64,000 nucleotides of DNA from Enterococcus malodoratus ATCC 43197 (GTDB taxonomy: Bacteria; Bacillota; Bacilli; Lactobacillales; Enterococcaceae): NCBI RefSeq assembly GCF_000407185.1, contig NZ_KE136481.1, forward strand, positions 761,136-825,135, given 5' to 3'. Shown piece by piece: positions 60,934-64,000 of the stretch. Below the pieces are notes generated by a model. It did no database searches. It was not told the DNA's origin and saw only the letters and a list, made by a program, of their open reading frames with translations. The first letter of the stretch is position 1, and the number at the start of each line of letters is the position of its first letter. The translations under genes were made by a program, and so were the position numbers.

Positions 60934-61797
60934 TTGATAAAACTCATTGCTTCTGATATGGACGGTACACTGTTAAACGATCAAATGCAAGTCCCGACAG
61001 CAAATATCGAAGCCATTCAGAAGGCTCAGTCACAAGGAATTGAATTTATTACAGCAACTGGACGGGGAATGAGCCACGCAAAAATCTCATTAGATGTAGC
61101 GAACATTCACGTCCCGATGATTTTATTAAACGGCGCTCATGTTGTAAACGCTAAACGAGAAACAATTTTTACCATCCCAATCGGCAAAAAAAGAACCTTT
61201 GAAGTCATGGATGCTCTTGAAGAAGCTGGCCTTTATTATGAAATTTTTACCGCTGAGCATGTATACTCTTCAGATCAACCGATGCGGATTGAGTTTTTCT
61301 CTGAACATATCTTAGAGAAAATACCGGGAATTTCAAAAAAAATGGCAATTGCGGCATCTTCTCAACATTTATCTCTTACACCGATCACTTTTGTTAAGGA
61401 TATGCGTCAAACATTGATTGATAAAGATGAAGATGTTTTAAAAATTATCGCTTTTGATAAAAATGGACCGGAACAATTAAAGAAAGTTACTGGTGCGTTA
61501 GAAAAAATCGGTGATTTAGCTATTGCAGCCTCAGAATTGACTAATATCGAGATCAATCACGTGAATGCACAAAAAGGTATCGCTTTAAAACAATTTGCAG
61601 AAGAACGTGGTTTTACCGCTGATCAAGTCATGGCTCTTGGAGATAATTTTAACGATGTCAGCATGCTGACTTATGCAGGAACAAGTTTTGCGATGGGAAA
61701 TGCGGCACCAGCTATTAAAGAAATCGCTAATAACGTGACGGACACAAATGAAGAAAACGGAGTAGCAACGGCAATCGATCGAATCCTTTCTGAATAA
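60934..61797 (+). CDS. Cof-type HAD-superfamily phosphatase (TTG start)
   Basis: A 287-residue HAD IIB phosphatase: LIASDMDGTLLND (nucleophile Asp), TATGRG, lysine near the middle and GDNFNDVSMLTYAG at the end. Likely dephosphorylates a sugar phosphate or similar; substrate unknown. TTG at 60934 follows TAGGTGA. The next gene starts 24 nt after its stop, so both may be cotranscribed. Confidence 0.9.
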   Translation: MIKLIASDMDGTLLNDQMQVPTANIEAIQKAQSQGIEFITATGRGMSHAKISLDVANIHVPMILLNGAHVVNAKRETIFTIPIGKKRTFEVMDALEEAGLYYEIFTAEHVYSSDQPMRIEFFSEHILEKIPGISKKMAIAASSQHLSLTPITFVKDMRQTLIDKDEDVLKIIAFDKNGPEQLKKVTGALEKIGDLAIAASELTNIEINHVNAQKGIALKQFAEERGFTADQVMALGDNFNDVSMLTYAGTSFAMGNAAPAIKEIANNVTDTNEENGVATAIDRILSE

Positions 61798-61821
61798 TAA
61801 AAATCAAAAGGTGTGAGTAAC

Positions 61822-62343
61822 ATGACTGAATTTTTTATTCAAGAAAAACAATTGAGTTCCATGACACGAACGATCGTTAAGGACAGTAAAGGTGTGCCTT
61901 TATATTTAATGGTAGGACATTGGGGCCGTAAAGGAAATGTCCTATCGCTCTATGCAATGGACGGTCAAATCGTGGCTTATATTAAGCAGGCCAGCGTCAT
62001 TTTCGGGCGCAAGTTTGAGATTTACTATGAACAAACAAAAGTTGGTGTGCTTCATAAAATTTTCCATTGGCCCGGCGACTTTTATTACATACAACAACTT
62101 CATTGGGCAGTTTATGGGGATATCTATAATCACAAGTACAAAATCAATCACTTTAATCAATCGATTATGACAATGGACAAAGCCACATTATTGACCGGTG
62201 ATTATTACGTACTAGATGTCACAGATCCAGCGGATGCTCCTATTTGTATCTGCGTGGCAGCAATCATGGACTATTGGCTCTACAATAGAAATAAAAATAA
62301 AGAACCGGAAACGGCTTTAGAAGTTACGTTTTCCCAAAATTAA
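61822..62343 (+). CDS. LURP-one-related/YxjI-like protein
   Basis: A ~173-residue protein with the tubby-like LURP-one pattern (FFIQEKQLSSMTRTIVKDSKG, then YMVGHWGRKGN-like strands and a C-terminal hydrophobic helix AICVAAIMDYWLYN). Function is unknown in bacteria. ATG at 61822 has AAAGGTG upstream. It follows the HAD phosphatase and ends in a strong terminator. Confidence 0.75.
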   Translation: MTEFFIQEKQLSSMTRTIVKDSKGVPLYLMVGHWGRKGNVLSLYAMDGQIVAYIKQASVIFGRKFEIYYEQTKVGVLHKIFHWPGDFYYIQQLHWAVYGDIYNHKYKINHFNQSIMTMDKATLLTGDYYVLDVTDPADAPICICVAAIMDYWLYNRNKNKEPETALEVTFSQN

Positions 62344-62373
62344 GGAGCAGTGCCAGATTTGGCACTGCTCCTT
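62342..62373. terminator. Terminator after the LURP-one-like gene
   Basis: AAGGAGCAGTGCCA and TGGCACTGCTCCTT form a perfect 14-bp stem with a 4-nt loop followed by TT. Serves the convergent acetyltransferase too. Confidence 0.88.
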
Positions 62374-62411
62374 TTACGATTCTAATTACAGCTTCTGGAA
62401 GGCTGTTCTCA

Positions 62412-62993
62412 CTAACTTCTATCGAAGCCTTTGACCGCTCTTTGCATATGATCGTAAAGGTGCCCGCTGATCATTATTTCACCAACATCTTGAAAGCCAT
62501 CACGCAGGTATAAACGTTTAGCATTCGGATTAGCCTTGTCAACATTTAAACCAATCACTTTCTCACCTTCATGAGTGGCTAAACGATCTACTGCCGTTAA
62601 TAATTTCGAGCCAATTCCCTGCCCACGAAATTTTTCATCTACTGCGATTGAATCTAAATACCATTCATTTGGAAAAGCTTCAGGATCAATGAACATTTGA
62701 ATGTCTTCAGTAATTCCTTGAGCCTGTAGATATTTTTTTAAAGGTAAATCGATAATTGCTTCTTTGTTTGCAGGATAACCAAAGACGGCCCCGGCAATCT
62801 CTCCATCGATTTCTTCAACAAGACCTCGTGCATAACCAAAACGATAAGTAGGATCTTCAAAACAAGCCGCAATAACTTCTAACGCCTTCTCTTCACCGAA
62901 CTCATCTAAGAAATCGAGCTCCATATCCTTTAAAATAACCAATATCAATTTTGCTACAGCTGCGCCGTCTTCTTTTTTGGCAAATCGAATCAT
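62412..62993 (-). CDS. GNAT-family N-acetyltransferase
   Basis: A 193-residue acetyltransferase. VDEKFRGQGIGSKLLTAVDRLA is the acetyl-CoA binding loop; VDKANPNAKRLYLRDGFQDVG is the C-terminal motif. No substrate can be named. Starts MIRFAKKEDGAAVAKL, ribosome binding site AGAGAGG. Single gene. Confidence 0.88.
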   Translation of the reverse strand: MIRFAKKEDGAAVAKLILVILKDMELDFLDEFGEEKALEVIAACFEDPTYRFGYARGLVEEIDGEIAGAVFGYPANKEAIIDLPLKKYLQAQGITEDIQMFIDPEAFPNEWYLDSIAVDEKFRGQGIGSKLLTAVDRLATHEGEKVIGLNVDKANPNAKRLYLRDGFQDVGEIMISGHLYDHMQRAVKGFDRS

Positions 62994-63219
62994 TTTAAAA
63001 CCTCTCTTTTAATAACGTTTGATAATACTTCTACAGTGTACCACGGTGAATCCTTTTGCGAAAGGGAGGTTACTTTGTGTTCGTTTGAAAATCTGCTATG
63101 ATAACGTTGATATGCACGCCTATTAGTATTTAGCAAATGAATAAAATGATTTACGTATTGACGCATTCATTTTTCAAATTTTAAAGATAAACGTGCTCTC
63201 ACGAATTGGAGGAATCTCG

Positions 63220-64000
63220 ATGAAAAAAGCACTAAAAATTCTGTTAGGGGTTATCGTAGCGATCCTAGTTGTATTTGGCGGCTACTTGATTTACTTATTC
63301 GCCAGCTACGATCGTTTGCCAGACAATATGACATTGAAGCCGGACAATCAGCATACTCAAGCGCTTGAAACAAATAAAACATATCGCGCCATGAGCCACA
63401 ACGTTGGTTACGGTGCGTATCCGCCAAGTTACAGCTTCTTCATGGATGGCGGAAAGTATTCACGAGCTTATGATAAAGAAACTGTCAAAGAAAATATGCA
63501 GGGAATCGTTACTACTACAAAGGAACTTGAACCAACATTAGCCTTTTATCAGGAAGTCGATCAAGATGGTGATCGCTCGCAACATGTGGATGAAGTAGCT
63601 TGGTTGCAAAAACATCTACCGGCATATAATAGTCTATATGGTCAAAATTATGATTCTTCTTATCTCTTCTATCCTTTTACTAATCCAATCGGTCAAGCAA
63701 AATCCGGTCTCGTCACACTAAGTCAGGCTGAGATTACCAGCAGCAAAAGATATTCTTTGCCGATCGAAACAAATTTCAATAAGTTTTTTGATTTGGATCG
63801 TGCTTTTACGGTCAGCCGCATTCCAGTTAAGGGAGATCACGAACTAATTGCTATCAATACACACTTATCTGCGTTTACTAAGGATCGCTCCATTCAAGCA
63901 GCACAATTAAAAAAGATCTTTGATGTGATGGAAAGTGAATACAAAAAAGGCAACTATGTCATGGTCGCCGGAGATTATAATCATGATGTCTTAGGAAATA
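63220..64000 (+). CDS. Endonuclease/exonuclease/phosphatase-family membrane-anchored protein, C-terminus beyond window
   Basis: 260 residues are visible before the right edge. It starts MKKALKILLGVIVAILVVFG, one N-terminal membrane helix, followed by an extracellular EEP-like domain: YRAMSHNVGYGAY, LAFYQEVDQDGDRSQHVDEV (catalytic Glu), LIAINTHLSAF and VMVAGDYNHDVLG. It would hydrolyse a phosphoester outside the membrane. TTGGAGGAATCTCG precedes the ATG. Confidence 0.88.
   Translation, partial: MKKALKILLGVIVAILVVFGGYLIYLFASYDRLPDNMTLKPDNQHTQALETNKTYRAMSHNVGYGAYPPSYSFFMDGGKYSRAYDKETVKENMQGIVTTTKELEPTLAFYQEVDQDGDRSQHVDEVAWLQKHLPAYNSLYGQNYDSSYLFYPFTNPIGQAKSGLVTLSQAEITSSKRYSLPIETNFNKFFDLDRAFTVSRIPVKGDHELIAINTHLSAFTKDRSIQAAQLKKIFDVMESEYKKGNYVMVAGDYNHDVLGN

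Overview
This window is a low-GC Gram-positive chromosome segment, most likely from an Enterococcus with a large accessory sugar repertoire (for example the avium or casseliflavus/gallinarum groups). The main clues are several PRD-type PTS regulators, a WxL/DUF916/LPXTG surface cluster, the potABCD operon with its own XRE-cupin regulator, the coaB-coaC-ECF operon and typical enterococcal housekeeping proteins. The species cannot be fixed from sequence alone. I saw no rRNA, tRNA or CRISPR array.

1-32 kb is a carbohydrate region. (a) 1-7.7 kb: a mannitol-type PTS (EIICB, MtlR, EIIA), a mannitol-1-phosphate dehydrogenase-like enzyme, dihydroxyacetone kinase subunits DhaL and DhaK, and 3-hexulose-6-phosphate synthase (cut by the window edge). 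The partner 6-phospho-3-hexuloisomerase is divergent. (b) 7.8-17.3 kb: a mannose-family EIIABCD with PRD regulator, two class II aldolases, a zinc dehydrogenase, an FGGY kinase and a small DUF4428-like zinc-ribbon protein. (c) 17.7-23.1 kb: a GntR-controlled galactitol-type PTS with aldolase and FGGY kinase but no dehydrogenase. (d) 23.3-26.4 kb: an orphan 363-aa protein, a MerR regulator and a short PRD-only protein. (e) 26.4-32 kb: a GatZ/KbaZ-like subunit and a fructose-type PTS under a third PRD regulator, apparently tied together by an identical operator.

32.1-34.6 kb holds an AgrC/AgrA-like two-component system followed by a small exported protein and a 45-aa membrane mini-protein whose start overlaps the previous stop (ATGA). 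34.9-46 kb is a cell-surface (csc-type) WxL cluster with regulators: a winged-helix protein, an Mga-like protein and a TetR. A 1674-bp IS1380-family element with 17-bp inverted repeats and a TATTT target duplication sits just upstream of the Mga-like gene's ribosome binding site.

46-64 kb is core-like: spermidine/putrescine uptake (potABCD plus regulator), a YhdH-type reductase, coaB-coaC-ECF S component, murB, a Gfo/Idh oxidoreductase preceded by tandem ~155-bp leader repeats, exonuclease III, a DnaQ-type exonuclease, tsaE, pta, ung, a Cof-type phosphatase, two acetyltransferases and the start of an endonuclease/exonuclease/phosphatase-family protein.

The most interesting non-gene signals are: two identical operators (TGCAACAAGT-N18-ACTTGTTGCA), each exactly 34 nt from a -10 box; a helically phased TGTACAAGT array in front of the GntR gene; a duplicated palindrome in front of the mannose-PTS operon; a MerR-type promoter with a 19-bp spacer; and a hairpin-bearing leader repeat found at two unrelated genes.
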